DNA of 64,000 nucleotides from Amphiura filiformis (Eukaryota > Echinodermata > Ophiuroidea > Amphilepidida > Amphiuridae): positions 31,936,204-32,000,203 of the forward strand of contig NC_092640.1 in assembly GCF_039555335.1 (NCBI RefSeq), given 5' to 3'. The notes beneath the pieces are model-generated. The model saw only the letters and a program-made list of their open reading frames with translations, was not told the DNA's origin and ran no database searches. A program made the translations under genes and the position numbers. This document shows positions 25,514-38,455 of this stretch, in pieces (positions within the stretch are counted from its first letter, which is position 1; each line of letters opens with the position of its first letter).

Positions 25514-28500
25514 TTATGGCTTTACCTACACTACAAGATTCCTGGCGACGGTGTACCTCTGCTGCACTGGTACTTTGCAGGTACTACTGCTGCTACTACC
25601 GAGTACCCCATCCCGTGGTAGCCGACGTTGGTACTACACCAAAGTACCAGCGTCGGCCACCATACTGTAGATACTCCCGTAGTTGAGTACCTATGTCGGT
25701 ACTCCACCATGCGTCACCTCCGAGTCAACTGCGGTGTACCGAGTAGGTGACTTATAGGCACACCATAGTGTGGGTACTTCTAATAGTCCTTCAATGGAAG
25801 TACCTGCACAGTAGCCGCACCTACTGTGTACCCATGTGTCACCTACTGTGTACCTCATGTGTCACCTACTGCATGTGTACCCCATGTGTGAAGTAGCAAT
25901 GAAGGTACTCTTGTCGTGTTTTTGCATTCCTAATCGAATCGCCCAGCGATCACCGTGATGCGCGTACTCACTCATATTTGGCCGTGACGACGAGTTACGA
26001 AGAAACATCATCATTTTCTCAGTTTTTAAACCAAAAAAAGTCAAAATTTCCTGATGTTTATGTCTTCAAATGTTGTGCATGTAAAGATTTGCTGACCTAG
26101 ATCATATTGGGCACACAGTAACTCTTGAATTGTAAAAGATTTTGGAAAGAAAGGTTCGCCAAATCACCGTAGATAACACACGCAATTTTCCTATTGGACT
26201 GTACGTGATGTGGGTTGCATACTCCGTGATTTTCCGTTGGTGTTTTTGGCATTTTTCGTCACAGTATAACCACTTCAGTTGTCTCGAATGTTCGGTAAGT
26301 AACTGAAGCCGATAACTTAAGTAAGCTTTATTCTCAATTCATCACCAGTTTGATATTAAAAAACGTGCTAATTAATATTATTTATAATACCATGAGGCAT
26401 GAATACGTGGTGCTTTGTTACTGTTAAACTAAGTCTGTATGTTGACAGATGTAAAATGCACATTATTGCCAGGCTAGCCTAGCCTATAAACATGATAAAA
26501 AACTTTAAAAGCATACTGTCACTGTGATTCGAGTCATCCCCGGGGAGTATTCTCTGTTCAGTGACAGTTTAAATGTGTATTAGGCGTAATTAAATATCTG
26601 GACATGCTAGACTAAATTAAATAATAAAAAAATGAGTGAGAGGCCTATCTATGCCGGATTTGTCGCCCTAAAAAAGGGGACACGCCTGTGTTAATTAACA
26701 TTAGCATGTGTTCCTCACGGACCAACCTGGGTAAACAAACAAACAAACAGGCCGGAGTGCCCATCTCTCTTTCAAGGACAAGGTGATTGGGGCAGACTCC
26801 TTCCTTCATGTAATGTTGCTGGGGGGAGGGTCAAAGTTTTAGGCCACTGTACGTGTGCCAACTTGTCCGTGCCCCTCACTACAGTGCCACCGTGGCCTAG
26901 CAGGGCGTATTAAAGACAATGCGAGACACAAATGATATATGTGTGCGGATTGGACATACGATGCAAGCATAAGAAATTGTGCAAAAAAATGAATATGATC
27001 GGGGCAAACTGAGAGGCCGTTATTAAATCTACTAAAACTTCAGTTCAGAATATAAATAAACACGTCATAGTCTGGCAAACAGGTGATACAGTATAAACAT
27101 AGCCTACGATATGTGCCTAACTTAGGCTAGGACTAGTCTAAAAGGGTCACCTTTTTGTATGATTTCTAGGCTATTACAGCAATTTTGGTTCACAATAGGC
27201 CTGTCAGTGACAATCAATGTATATGTGTGTGTAGTCTGGATCAAAGAAGATACACCTTGTGTAGAGGGCACATGCCTAGGGCAGCTAGGCTTGCACAGAT
27301 TAGGCTTCGAATAGGAAGTTGAGGCCGGGCTTACTATTTTAGTCAAATGACATGTCATTAAAAGATTGAAGGGTAAAAAACACTGAGGCCTAGGCTAATT
27401 GATAAATAATAGGGCGGTCTATTATATAAGGCTTAGGCCTGTCTTAAATTTTTAAAGACTATTCAGGTCACGGGTCAGGTCAGTATTAAATTCTGAAAAG
27501 TTAGGCCTACTATCGGCTTGGCTAATAAAATAACAACATACCGGTACAAATCATGTTTCTTGTACTTTCCTCATTCAATTAGGTCGGTGCCTTGAAGTGA
27601 ACTGTTGCAGCAACTTAGCCACATGATAGATGTGAGGAGAATGTGTCGATGCAACTAACGTCTACGTCTACAGAGTTTAGTCCAGAACGAACAGATTGTG
27701 TTCCATATAAAAGACCTGGTATGTGGAAGTTTTTTGATTTTAAGGCACATGCTAATATTTTGATTTCATGATGTGGTAGTGGTACAATCATAATTTCACT
27801 ATTAAAAAGACAATGATCCTTGCCATGTGACAAGGCACTAAACGATAATGTTCCACGTGACATGCCGAAATGACTTTTCCACTACTTTTGATGTGTGTAT
27901 GTAGGGTCGCCATAAAACTAAATTTGTATTTACAATAAAACTCAAAATCTCTTGAATGTCCCTTTAATAATAATAAACAAACAAGTGCCCTTGGAATGCA
28001 CAATTTACTAAAAGATGATTATGATCTCATGTGACTATATGAAAACGATCTTTCCTGAAAATCTTTAGAATCATAAAACTCAGAATCTCTGAATGTCCCA
28101 TTAATGAAATAGTAATACAAATACTGAATCAAACAAACATCTTTAAACAGTCTTTGTGCACTTTCCATTTTAGACTTGTTTTAGTTTTAGTATTAAAATG
28201 TCTTGTCTAAACTTGTCTTTAATTATGTTCCTTTTTCAGATGAAAATTTGCACATTGCACAGGAAGGAACTGGCCTAGATACAGCAACAAGCTAAAGACC
28301 AGAGAATAAGATGGATGATCGTCCCTACATGAAATATCTTCATTTGGCAATTGGATATTGTACCACAGTGAAACTGACCTATAGGGCACAGTTGCACAAT
28401 ATCAAGACATCAAGAACCCAACCCATCAGCTTTAATATCATACCTCAAAGAATAAGAAAAACTTTGGTGACAACAATGCATCTTGGTCAGAAAAGAATTA

Positions 28501-28969
28501 AAGGTTAAACAGGCGTCAAATTTCATATCTTGTTAAAAACCACACCAAAGTATTCCTCTGATCATAATGAATCTGAAAAAGTATTGTTTGATCTATAAAA
28601 GCACTATGTTCTCTATTTTAATATAAACAAAAATTTCAAGGGTCACATTTTTGGCTCCATGGGGATAAAATTTCAAACACTCTTTAAGATTTTCCTAAAC
28701 AGTTACTCTAATTGTATGGTTTTTGATACCAATTCAAATAATGAATAGTTTGCACCATCTAAGATGTTTCGGTACATGATGACATGATGAATACTTTGTA
28801 GGGCTTTTAACTTTTTTCTGAGTAAGGTGTATTTTTTCTACAAAGTTTTTCTGATCCCTTAAAGTCTTAAAGAACTAAATTGCAAGCTCCAACGACAAAT
28901 ATCGCACAATGTTTGAAATTCATGCATCATTTATCTACAAATGTTGGAGGGAAAACCATGACTGATAAA

Positions 28970-29260
28970 AAATTAAATTTAATGAAAAGAGTCATTGAAA
29001 TATAAAGATGAATATTCAGACCAGGGTCTTACTTAAATGGTGGTGTTCCTCAAGGCAATGTCATTGGTCCTGATTCATTCCACTGATGCCTCGGATAAGT
29101 ATGTGGTTGATTTGACTGTTGGTGAGAACAGAGCCTATGATGGCACCAGCACAATACAAGCCCCAGTCTATGATGTTATGTACACTTTGACTGATAAAAA
29201 CAAATGGAGGCTGTCAGGTGTTGTTCAAGTCGTAGTTTCCAATCTATAGGCTTTGATTTG
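28970..29260 (+). mobile_element. LINE reverse-transcriptase fragment in left arm
   Basis: From 29036 one frame reads NGGVPQGNVIGPDSFH, the RT motif around the GxPQG box. A frame change then leads to TDASDKYVVDLTVGEN and TLTDKNKWRLS. This follows the order expected of a non-LTR RT, where the catalytic box should be YVDD. Here it reads YVVD, so the first catalytic Asp is lost. Upstream RT parts are not recognisable. Dead fragment. It is mirrored exactly in place at 34725-35000. Confidence 0.7.
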
Positions 29261-29821
29261 TTTGGGCTCCCCATATTAGCATTTATCTGACATTCCCATT
29301 TGAGAATAATTTCTTATTATCTTCTTTTATCTTTATATGTTAAAATGTTTTTACATATTTCTAGTGTGCAATTAAACATGTTTTTCAGTATTGCATTATT
29401 AGTGTAAAAATCATGTAGGCTAATTCAGCCACTCGGCTGCAATATGAACCAATACATAATATTGAAATTATTATACTTAGTTCTCTGGGTTGATGAGATG
29501 TACACATTTTAATCTTTACCCAGAGCAGCCAGTCACAGAGCAGCGGCGCACATCGTTGAAAAAAAACCACCTATAGCAAACAACTATAATCTGTATACCT
29601 TCCTCGAGTCAGTAATAATATTTAGGTATTGCTTTTTATTGTATCTCTAAAGGTAATGATGAGAAGTATGCAAAAGTATAAATTTTCAGAAAGGAAATGA
29701 TGCAAGGAATCCAACTAGCATAACAGATTCCGGAAAAAAATTAATAGTTTTTTAGAAATTCTCAAAATTTTATTTCACTTTACTGACTCGAGGAAGGTAT
29801 ATGGACTGTAGTACATCTGGT

Positions 29822-29947
29822 CGGGTTCGAACCGGCAACCTTCGTAATACTAGCATGATGCCTAACCAACTGAGCCACAGAGGCATGTTGCAGAATGCTT
29901 AGAGCGTCAATATAGTATTATGAAGGTCGCCGGTTCGAACCAGGCCA
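29822..29947. repeat. Two opposed tRNA-like sequences, left arm
   Basis: On the minus strand (29822-29886) GCCTCTGTGGCTCAGTTGG carries an A-box-like motif and GGTTCGAACC a B-box-like motif. On the plus strand (about 29884-29947) AGAATGCTTAGAGCG and CGGTTCGAACC form a second, weaker tRNA-like head. The acceptor arms do not pair properly, so neither is called a working tRNA. They may be SINE heads or tRNA pseudogenes. Confidence 0.5.
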
Positions 29948-30304
29948 AATGCACTATTTTTTCAACGTTTATGTGTGCTGCCTGCTCTGAGTAAGGCTAA
30001 GGGTCTGTGCAATAATCATGAGCCCTGGGGAGCAAGAATTTTGGTTGGGAAGCTAAAAAGGGGCAAGTAATTTTTGGCAGAAAGGGTCCCGGACAAACGA
30101 TTTTAGTTTAGACACACATTCATGAGGAACGCACTAAAAGGCTTAGGAAAACAGTACGCGGTACGGAAACGTTATAAAAGATTTCTTTTGAAACTTTTGC
30201 ACTATTGATGCGATCAAGCAAAGTCAGTCGGAAGTCTGCAACATTAAATTTTCAGTTTTGTATACGATAGTAAAATCACAGGTACTAGTAAGTTAGAGGA
30301 ACAG

Positions 30305-31147
30305 CCACCAAACCTCAGTATTTAAAAAAAGTCTCAAATCGCGGCGATATTGCATTGTGATTTGAGTGACGAACTTGCAATTCTAAGTTAGTCCACCCCG
30401 AGGCCGGGACGCATATTTTTTTTTTTTTTTAGTCGTGGGCCGTAATACGCTAAACCCTAAACCTAACACTTAAACCGAACCGTGCGCCCTAACCAACCCT
30501 AACCCTTTCCTATGTGTTCTGTGTTGATAATATTTTGCATCCCGTTATGGTTGCAGAAAAAAAAATAAAGCGTCCGGGACATTCTCCTCCGGCCGACGGC
30601 CTCCCCATGTCTTGAAATCAAATGTAAACACAATGTCAGAGCGCACATGGATGTCAAAGGTCAAGCTTATGTGCGGGGTTTCTGTGCCCTTGAATCTTCT
30701 TCAGTGTTCTTTTTCAGCTCCAATGTTATATTTAAAAATGTTGTTAAAACCCATTCACTGATTGAAAAATAAAAATAAATCTATCTATTTTTATAACTAT
30801 AATAATTCTGTACATTATAATAAGTTTTTCTATATAAACTAATGTGTATTAAATACGAAATTCAAAAGCAATAAATTATTAAATATCACGCTACTGATAA
30901 ATATCCGAGTTTGAACTCTTTATTATCATAGTGAAAGACTAAGTTCCATATATCCACATATAAAAAGGAATTTTACTTCTACGATGAGGTTAAAAGGTTG
31001 CCCGAACTCATGGGTGACGTCATTGTTTACGGCTGGAGTACCGACGTCGGTACTCAGCTGTGGAGTACCTGGCAGGTGAGTACCAGTGTCGGTACTCGGA
31101 GTACCTTCAAAGTACCTACGCCACGAGGTATTCGCGAGTTGCAGCCG
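30305..31147. repeat. Inner inverted repeat, left arm (843 bp)
   Basis: Mirrors 31459-32301 almost base for base. It contains a T run, CTAA-type C-rich DNA (30450-30510), and at 31036-31055 the perfect 20-bp palindrome GAGTACCGACGTCGGTACTC. The spacer between the arms is 311 bp. Confidence 0.9.
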
Positions 31148-31458
31148 CACTACGAACTTACACACTATACTGCTGTATCTAAATACTCGACAGCTTTGTA
31201 AGGTCAAACTTTTCACTGTGAGGTTACCACGCTTGCGCGGAAGCTGTTTTGTGTGACCTTTATGCTAATTCAGTGACCCGTGTTCACTCATGCTGCCCTG
31301 CACTTCCCACCGTGAATCAAATCATCCTCCAGACACGCTCCATAAGATATGCTAATGCATGGAGTACAAAGAATTCACTACGGGATTCTCATGAGAGTAG
31401 CAGTGCTGCTACTCTCGAGTACCCACGTCGGCCACCAGACCCTTGTGGCCCAGCAAGC
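31148..31458. other. Central spacer of the inner inverted repeat
   Basis: Contains a CACTACGGGATTC terminus at 31376, which is inverted relative to 39475. The 50 bases before it (31319-31367) match the inverted sequence just outside the outer arm's right end (38495-38543). Not coding. Confidence 0.6.
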
Positions 31459-32301
31459 CGGCTGCAACTCGCGAATACCTCATGGCGTAGGTACTTTGAA
31501 GGTACTCCGAGTACCGACACTGGTACTCACCTGCCAGGTACTCCGCAGCTGAGTACAGACGTCGGTACTCCAGCCGTAAACAATGACGTCACCCATGAGT
31601 TCGGGCAACCTTTTAACCTCATCGTAGAAGTAAAATTCCTTTTTATATGTGGATATATGGAACTTAGTCTTTCACTATGATAATAAAGAGTTCAAACTCG
31701 GATATTTATCAGTAGCGTGATATTTAATAATTTATTGCTTTTGAATTTCGTATTTAATACACATTAGTTTATATAGAAAAACTTATTATAATGTACAGAA
31801 TTATTACAGTTATAAAAATAGATCGATTTATTTTTATTTTTCAATCAGTGAATCGGTTTTAACAACATTTTTAAATATAACATTGGAGCTGAAAAAGAAC
31901 ACTGAAGAAGATTCAAGGGCACAGAAACCCCGCACATAAGCTTGACCTTTGACATCCATGTGCGCTCTAACATTGTGTTTACATTTGATTTCAAGACATG
32001 GGGAGGCCGTCGGCCGGAGGAGAATGTCCCGGACGCTCTATTTTTTTTTTTCTGCAACCATAACGGATGCAAAATATTATCAACCCAGAACACATAGAAA
32101 AGGGTTAGGGTTGGTTAGGGCGCACGGTTCGGTTTAAGTGTTAGGTTTAGGGTTTAGCGTATTACGGCCCACGACTATGGTTGGAAAAAATATGCGTCCC
32201 GGCCTCGGGGTGGACTAACTTAGAATTGCAAGTTCGTCACTCAAATCACAATGCAATATCGCCGCGATTTGAGACTTTTTTTAAATACCGAGGTTTGGTG
32301 G
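31459..32301. repeat. Inner inverted repeat, right arm (843 bp)
   Basis: Inverted copy of 30305-31147. The 20-bp palindrome of the left arm is imperfect here (GAGTACAGACGTCGGTACTC at about 31550). Confidence 0.9.
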
Positions 32302-33701
32302 TAAAATCATTTAAAATTTTGTGTTTAATATATTTGTGCTTGATATAACATCCGACCGCAACAAAATCAAGGATCGAATACCTTCCAAAAATGGAAGCGT
32401 CAATTTTTTTATTCTGCACCCTTGGCTTGCGAAGGTTCACACGGAATTCGAGTCCAGGGTCAGAAATTTAAAAAAAAATCTTTTTTTCAATCCAAAACAC
32501 GGAATACAGCTATATCGGCAGAGGCAAAAGAAACAACCACTCAACAAATACTAAATAGAACATTCGACGTCAAGTTTACAAATAAAGATGCAATTTCACT
32601 TTCTAAAATTTAGAATTCTCACGACGCCCATAGGCCTTTAAAAATGTTTTTTGACGGCCTATGACGTGACGGACTTGCAACACTCTTGCGAGTGTCTTTA
32701 GGTGTCTATGGGTGTATATTTACTGGTTTGTTACCAGAAAGACAGTTCAATATGGCAAACATCATTTTGGATGACTGATGGGGATGGATCATTTTTCAAT
32801 ATGGGCCCCTTGTAAATTTGCACTCCGCCGGGTATATTCGTATCACCAGAATTGCTGTGAATCTTATTTTTTCCCTTTTAGCCTAGTATAAACAAACACA
32901 TTGATTTGGGGGCTTTAAAATATTGTAAAAACTGCAAATTGGCCAAGTAAACACAAAGTTTCACCTTGATTTGTGGCTAGTGTAACATTGAAAATATTCT
33001 CACTATTGTTCGAGTATTAAAAACCGGGCCAGAATTATACTCCACCGGAATATTTGTTTATCTTTGACCTCTACAGAGATGCCACTCAGTTTCACTCAAA
33101 AAACCTGAAACTGGTGAGAAAAACCTGAAAAAGCATGTGAATGCAGGCCACAAAGCCCCAAAACGGGCTGAAAATGAATAAAAAAGCGGGAATTTGGACT
33201 CACTAAAACCTGGCTAAAACCTGAAAAGTGGCATCTCGGCCTCTATACTCATTAATTTGGTGTAGGCCTAATGGGGTCTATGCCTACTATACATTTTACA
33301 GACCGTTGTACTATACATTTTACAGACCATTGACCAGCCAAAATATATTTGCCCCCCGCCGCATATATGCCAAATTTTGGGAATCCGATTTGCAAACCTT
33401 AAAATTTTATGGTCTAGATACATAATGCGAGCGCGGTGAACAGAAAAATATTTCCGTACGTCACTAAGTAGATTCATCAGATTTGTTGTTAAACATAAAA
33501 GATTTCTTTTGAACAAAACCAAAACATTTACTCATTATTGACCGTTTTGCCTATCATGGTTGTAGACAACATCATAAGGATCAACAAACATCATTCTGAT
33601 GATGCCTACCGACCATGATAGGCTAAATTGTTCATATCTTTGGAACTGCATGTTCAATTTCAATGGGGTGTTCTGCAAAATTCAGCTTTGTATAGAATGC
33701 T
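32302..33701. other. Unpaired spacer of the complex
   Basis: This 1.4 kb has no inverted partner. It holds a likely MITE (33076-33238, ends GAGATGCCACTCAGTTTC and AAAAGTGGCATCTC) and a hairpin (33549-33623, GCCTATCATGGT with ACCATGATAGGC). Short frames only. It may be the original inner end of the right arm or an insertion. Confidence 0.6.
33076..33238. mobile_element. Small MITE in the spacer
   Basis: GATGCCACT and AGTGGCATC bound a segment rich in AAAACCTG motifs. Inverted ends of about 15 bp with mismatches. No coding. Confidence 0.45.
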
Positions 33702-34028
33702 TTTTACTATCGTATACAAAACTGAAAATTTAATGTTGCAGACTTCCGACTGACTTTGCTTGATCGCATCAATAGTGCAAAAGTTTCAAAAGAAATCTTT
33801 TATAACGTTTCCGTACCGCGTACTGTTTTCCTAAGCCTTTTTAGTGCGTTCCTCATGAATGTGTGTCTAAACTAAAATCGTTTGTCCGGGACCCTTTCTG
33901 CCAAAAATTACTTGCCCCTTTTTAGCTTCCCAACCAAATTCTTGCTCCCCAGGGCTCATAATTATTGCACAGGCCCTTAGCCTTACTTAGAGCAGGCAGC
34001 ACACATAAACGTTGAAAAAATAGTGCAT

Positions 34029-34158
34029 TTGGCCTGGTTCGAACCGGCGACCTTCATAATACTATAATGACGCTCTAACCATTCTGCAACATGCCTCTGT
34101 GGCTCAGTTGGTTAGGCATCATGCAAGTATTACGAAGGTTGCCAGTTCGAACCGACCA
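34029..34158. repeat. Two opposed tRNA-like sequences, right arm
   Basis: The plus-strand copy (34092-34158) keeps GCCTCTGTGGCTCAGTTGG, but its B-box region reads CCAGTTCGAACCG. The minus-strand copy (34029-34092) has TGGTTAGAGCG, better preserved than in the left arm. The two arms have therefore been changing independently since they formed. Confidence 0.5.
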
Positions 34159-34724
34159 GATGTACTATAGTCCATATACCTTCCTCGAGTCAGTAAAGTG
34201 AAATAAAATTTTCAGAATTTCTCAAAAACTATTAATTTTTTCAGGAATCTGTTATGCTAGTTGGATTCCTTGCATCATTTCCTTTCTGAAAATTTATACT
34301 TTTGTATACTTCTCATCATTACCTTTAGAGATACAATAAAAAGCAATACCTAAATATTATTACTGACTCGAGGAAGGTATACAGATTATAGTTGTTTGCT
34401 ATAGGTGGGGTTTTTTCAAGGATGTGCGCGCGCTGCTCTGTGCACTGGCTGCTCTGGGAAAAGATTAAAATGTGTACATCTCATCAACCCAGAGAACTAA
34501 GTATAATAATTTCAATATTATGTATTGGTTCATATTGCAGCCGAGTGGCTGAATTAGCCTACATGATTTTTACACTAATTGCAATACTGAAAAACATGTT
34601 TAATTGCACACTAGAAATATGTAAAAACATTTTAACATATAAAGATAAAACAAGATAATAAGAAATTATTCTCAAATGGGAATGTCAGATAAATGCTAAT
34701 ATGGGGAGCCCAAACAAATCAAAG

Positions 34725-35000
34725 CCTATAGATTGGAAACTACGACTTGAACAACACCTGACAGCCTCCATTTGTTTTATCAGTCAAAGTGTACATAACA
34801 TCATAGACTGGGGCTTGTATTGTGCTGGTGCCATCATAGGCTCTGTTCTCACCAACAGTCAAATCAACCACATACTTATCCGAGGCATCAGTGGAATGAA
34901 TCAGGACCAATGACATTGCCTTGAGGAACACCACCATTTAAGTAAGACCCCTGGTCTGAATATTCATATTTATATTTCAATGACTCTTTTCATTAAATTT
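34725..35000 (-). mobile_element. LINE reverse-transcriptase fragment in right arm
   Basis: Mirror of 28970-29260, reading minus from about 34937: DASDKYVVDLTVGEN and TLTDK. It has the same YVVD change, so the lesion predates duplication into two arms. Confidence 0.7.
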
Positions 35001-38000
35001 AATTTTTTATCAGTCATGGTTTTCCCTCCAACATTTGTAGATAAATGATGCATGAATTTCAAACATTGTGCGATATTTGTCGTTGGAGCTTGCAATTTAG
35101 TTCTTTAAGACTTTAAGGGATCAGAAAAACTTTCGTAGAAAAAATACACCTTACTCAGAAAAAAGTTAAAAGCCCTACAAAGTATTCATCATGTCATCAT
35201 GTACCGAAACATCTTAGATGGTGCAAACTATTCATTATTTGAATTGGTATCAAAAACCATACAATTAGAGTAACTGTTTAGGAAAATCTTAAAGAGTGTT
35301 TGAAATTTTATCCCCATGGAGCCAAAAATGTGACCCTTGAAATTTTTGTTTATATTAAAATAGAGAACATAGTGCTTTTATAGATCAAACAATACTTTTC
35401 AGATTCATTATGATCAGAGGAATACTTTGGTGTGGTTTTTAACAAGATATGAAATTTGACGCCTGTTTAACCTTTAATTCTTTTCTGACCATGCAAGATG
35501 CATTGTTGTCACCAAAGTTTTTCTTATTCTTTGAGGTATGATATTAAAGCTGATGAGTTGGGTTCTTGATGTCTTGATATTGTGCAACTGTGCCCTATAG
35601 GTCAGTTTCACTGTGGTACAATATCCAATTGCCAAATGAAGATATTTCATGTAGGGACGATCATCCATCCTATTCTCTGGTCTTTAGCTTGTTGCTGTAT
35701 AGGCCAGTTCCTTCCTGTGCAATGTGCAAATTTTCATCTGAAAAAGGAACATAATTAAAGACAAGTTTAGACAAGACATTTTAATACTAAAAACTAAAAC
35801 AAGTCTAAAATGGAAAGTGCACAAAGACTGTTTAAAGATGTTTGTTTGATTCAGTATTTGTATTACTATTTCATTAATGGGACATTCAGAGATGCTGAGT
35901 TTTATGATTCTTAAGATTTTCAGGAAAGATCGTTTTCATATAGTCACATGAGATCATAATCATCTTTTAGTAAATTGTGCATTCCAAGGGCACTTGTTTG
36001 TTTATTATTATTAAAGGGACATTCAAGAGATTTTGAGTTTTATTGTAAATACAAATTTAGTTTTATGGCGACCCTACATACACACATCAAAAGTAGTGGA
36101 AAAGTCATTTCGGCATGTCACGTGGAACATTATCGTTTAGTGCCTTGTCACATGGCAGGGATCATTGTCTTTTGGTGAAATTATGATTGTACCACTACCA
36201 CATCATGAAATCAAAATATTAGCATGTGCCTTAAAATCAAAAAACTTACACATACCAGGTCTTTTATATGGAACACAATCTGTTCGTTCTGCACTAAACT
36301 CTGTAGACGTAGACGTTAGTTGCATCGATACATTCTCCTCACAACTATCATGTGGCTAAGTTGCTGCAACAGTTCACTTCAAGGCACCGACCTAATTGAA
36401 TGAGGAAAGTACAAGAAACATGATTTGTACCGGTATGTTGTTATTTTATTAGCCAAGCCGATAGTAGGCCTAACTTTTCAGAATTTAATACTGACCTGAC
36501 CCGTGACCTGAATAGTCTTTAAAAATTTAAGATAGGCCTAAGCCTTATATAATAGCCCGCCCTATTACTTATCAATTAGCCTAGGCCTCAGTGTTTTTTA
36601 CCCTTCAATCTTTTAATGACATGTCATTTGACTAAAATAGTAAGCCCGGCCTCAACTTCCTATTCGAAGCCTAATCTGTGCAAGCCTAGCTGCCATAGGC
36701 ATACATTGTGCCCTCTACACAAGGTGTATCTTCTTTGATCCAGACTACACACACACATTGATTGTCACTGACAGGCCTATTGTGAACCAAAATTGCTGTA
36801 ATAGCCTAGAAATCATACAAAAAGGTGACCCTTTTAGAATAGTCCTAGCCTAAGTTAGGCACAGATCGTAGGCTATGTTTATACTGTATCACCTGTTTGC
36901 CAGACTATGACGTGTTTATTTATATTCTGAACTGAAGTTTTAGTAGATTTAATAACGGCCTCTCAGTTTGCCCCGATCATATTCATTTTTTTGCACAATT
37001 TCTTATGCTTGCATCGTATGTCCAATCCGCACACATATATCATTTGTGTCTCGCATTGTCTTTAATACGCCCTGCTAGGCCACGGTGGCACTGTAGTGAG
37101 GGGCACGGACAAGGTGGCACACGTACAGTGGCCTAAAACTTTGACCCTCCCCCCAGCAACATTACATGAAGGAAGAAGTCTGCCCCAAACACCTTGTCCT
37201 TGAAAGAGAGATGGGCACTCCGGCCTGTTTGTTTGTTTGTTTACCCAGGTTGGTCCGTGAGGAACACATGCTAATGTTAATTAACACAGGCGTGTCCCTT
37301 TTTTTAGGGCGACAAATCCGGTATAGATAGGCCTCTCACTCATTTTTTTATTATTTAATTTAGTCTAGCATGTCCAGATAGGCCTATTTAATTACGCCTA
37401 ATACACATTTAAACTGTCACTGAACAGAGAATACTCCCCGGGGATGACTCGAATCACAGTGACAGTATGCTTTTAAAGTTTTTTATCATGTTTATACTAG
37501 GCTAGGCTAGCCTGGCAATAATGTGCATTTTACATCTGTCAACATACAGTTAACACTAACAAAGCACCACGACCACGTATTCATGCATGCATGGTATTAT
37601 AAATAATATTAATTAGCACGTTTTTTAATATCAAACTGGTGATCAATTGAGAATAAAGCTTACTTAAGTTATCGGCTTCAGTTACTTACCGAACATTCGA
37701 GACAACTGAAGTGGTTATACTGTGACGAAAAATGCCAAAAACACCAACGGAAAATCACGGAGTACATATGCAACCCACATCACGTACAGTCCAATAGGAA
37801 AATTGCGTGTGTTATCTACGGTGATTTGGCGAACCTTTCTTTCTAAAATCTTTTACAATTCAAGAGTTACTGTGTGCCCAATATGATCTAAGTCAGCAAA
37901 TCTTTACATGCACAACATTTGAAGACATAAACATCAGGAAATTTTGACTTTTTGGTTTAAAAACTGAGAAAATGATGATGTTTCTTCGTAACTCGTCGTC

Positions 38001-38455
38001 ACGGCCAAATATGAGTGAGTACGCGCATCACGGTGATCGCTGGGCGATTCGATTTATAGAATGCAAAAACACGACAAGAGTACCTTCATTGCTACTTCAC
38101 ACATGGGGTACACAGTAGGTGACACATGAGGTACACAGTAGGTGACACATGGGTACACAGTAGGTGCGGCTACTGTGCAGGTACTTCCATGGAAGGACTA
38201 TTAGAAGTACCCACACTATGGTGTGCCTATAAGTCACCTACTCGGTACACCGCAGTTGACTCGGAGGTGACGCATGGTGGAGTACCGACATAGGTACTCA
38301 ACTACGGGAGTATCTACAGTATGGTGGCCGACGCTGGTACTTTGGTGTAGTACCAACGTCGGCTACCACGGGATGGGGTACTCGGTAGTAGCAGCAGTAG
38401 TACCTGCAAAGTACCAGTGCAGCAGAGGTACACCGTCGCCAGGAATCTTGTAGTG

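Larger units (their letters stand above)
25529..30275. repeat. Outer inverted repeat, left arm (4.75 kb)
   Basis: Read in reverse complement, this arm corresponds to 38455 down to 33702. Landmarks: the CACTACAAGATTC end, the GTAC-rich block (25555-25900), an ATAAACATCAGGAAATTTTGAC-type stretch (about 26050), a gene-poor AGGCCT-rich part (26400-27500), an LINE fragment (29010-29260) and tRNA-like sequences (29822-29947). Short frames at 27615-27863 and 28311-28508 are mirrored in the other arm but resemble nothing I know. Confidence 0.9.
33702..38455. repeat. Outer inverted repeat, right arm (4.75 kb)
   Basis: Inverted partner of 25529-30275. The right end GGAATCTTGTAGTG at 38442-38455 mirrors CACTACAAGATTCC at 25529. 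It carries mirrored copies of the GTAC-rich block (38095-38440), the LINE fragment and the tRNA-like pair. Confidence 0.9.

Noticed and set aside
28311-28508. 65-codon frame in the left arm, mirrored in the right arm at 35474-35668, as a captured gene
   Set aside because: It is kept in both arms only because the arms are copies. No recognisable domain and no sign of coding constraint could be judged by eye.
29820-29950. Functional tRNA genes in the palindrome arms
   Set aside because: A- and B-box-like motifs are present, but acceptor stems do not pair and anticodon arms are irregular. Kept only as tRNA-like sequences.
30440-30515. CCCTAA-like runs resembling telomere repeat in the inner arm (mirrored near 32100)
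   Set aside because: Only a few irregular CCTAA/CCCTAAC units, not a tandem TTAGGG array, and embedded in the inverted repeat. Not evidence of a telomere.
31249-31680. 143-codon frame across the inner inverted repeat
   Set aside because: It lies over palindromic DNA and is partly repeated by its mirror frame on the other strand. No protein features.
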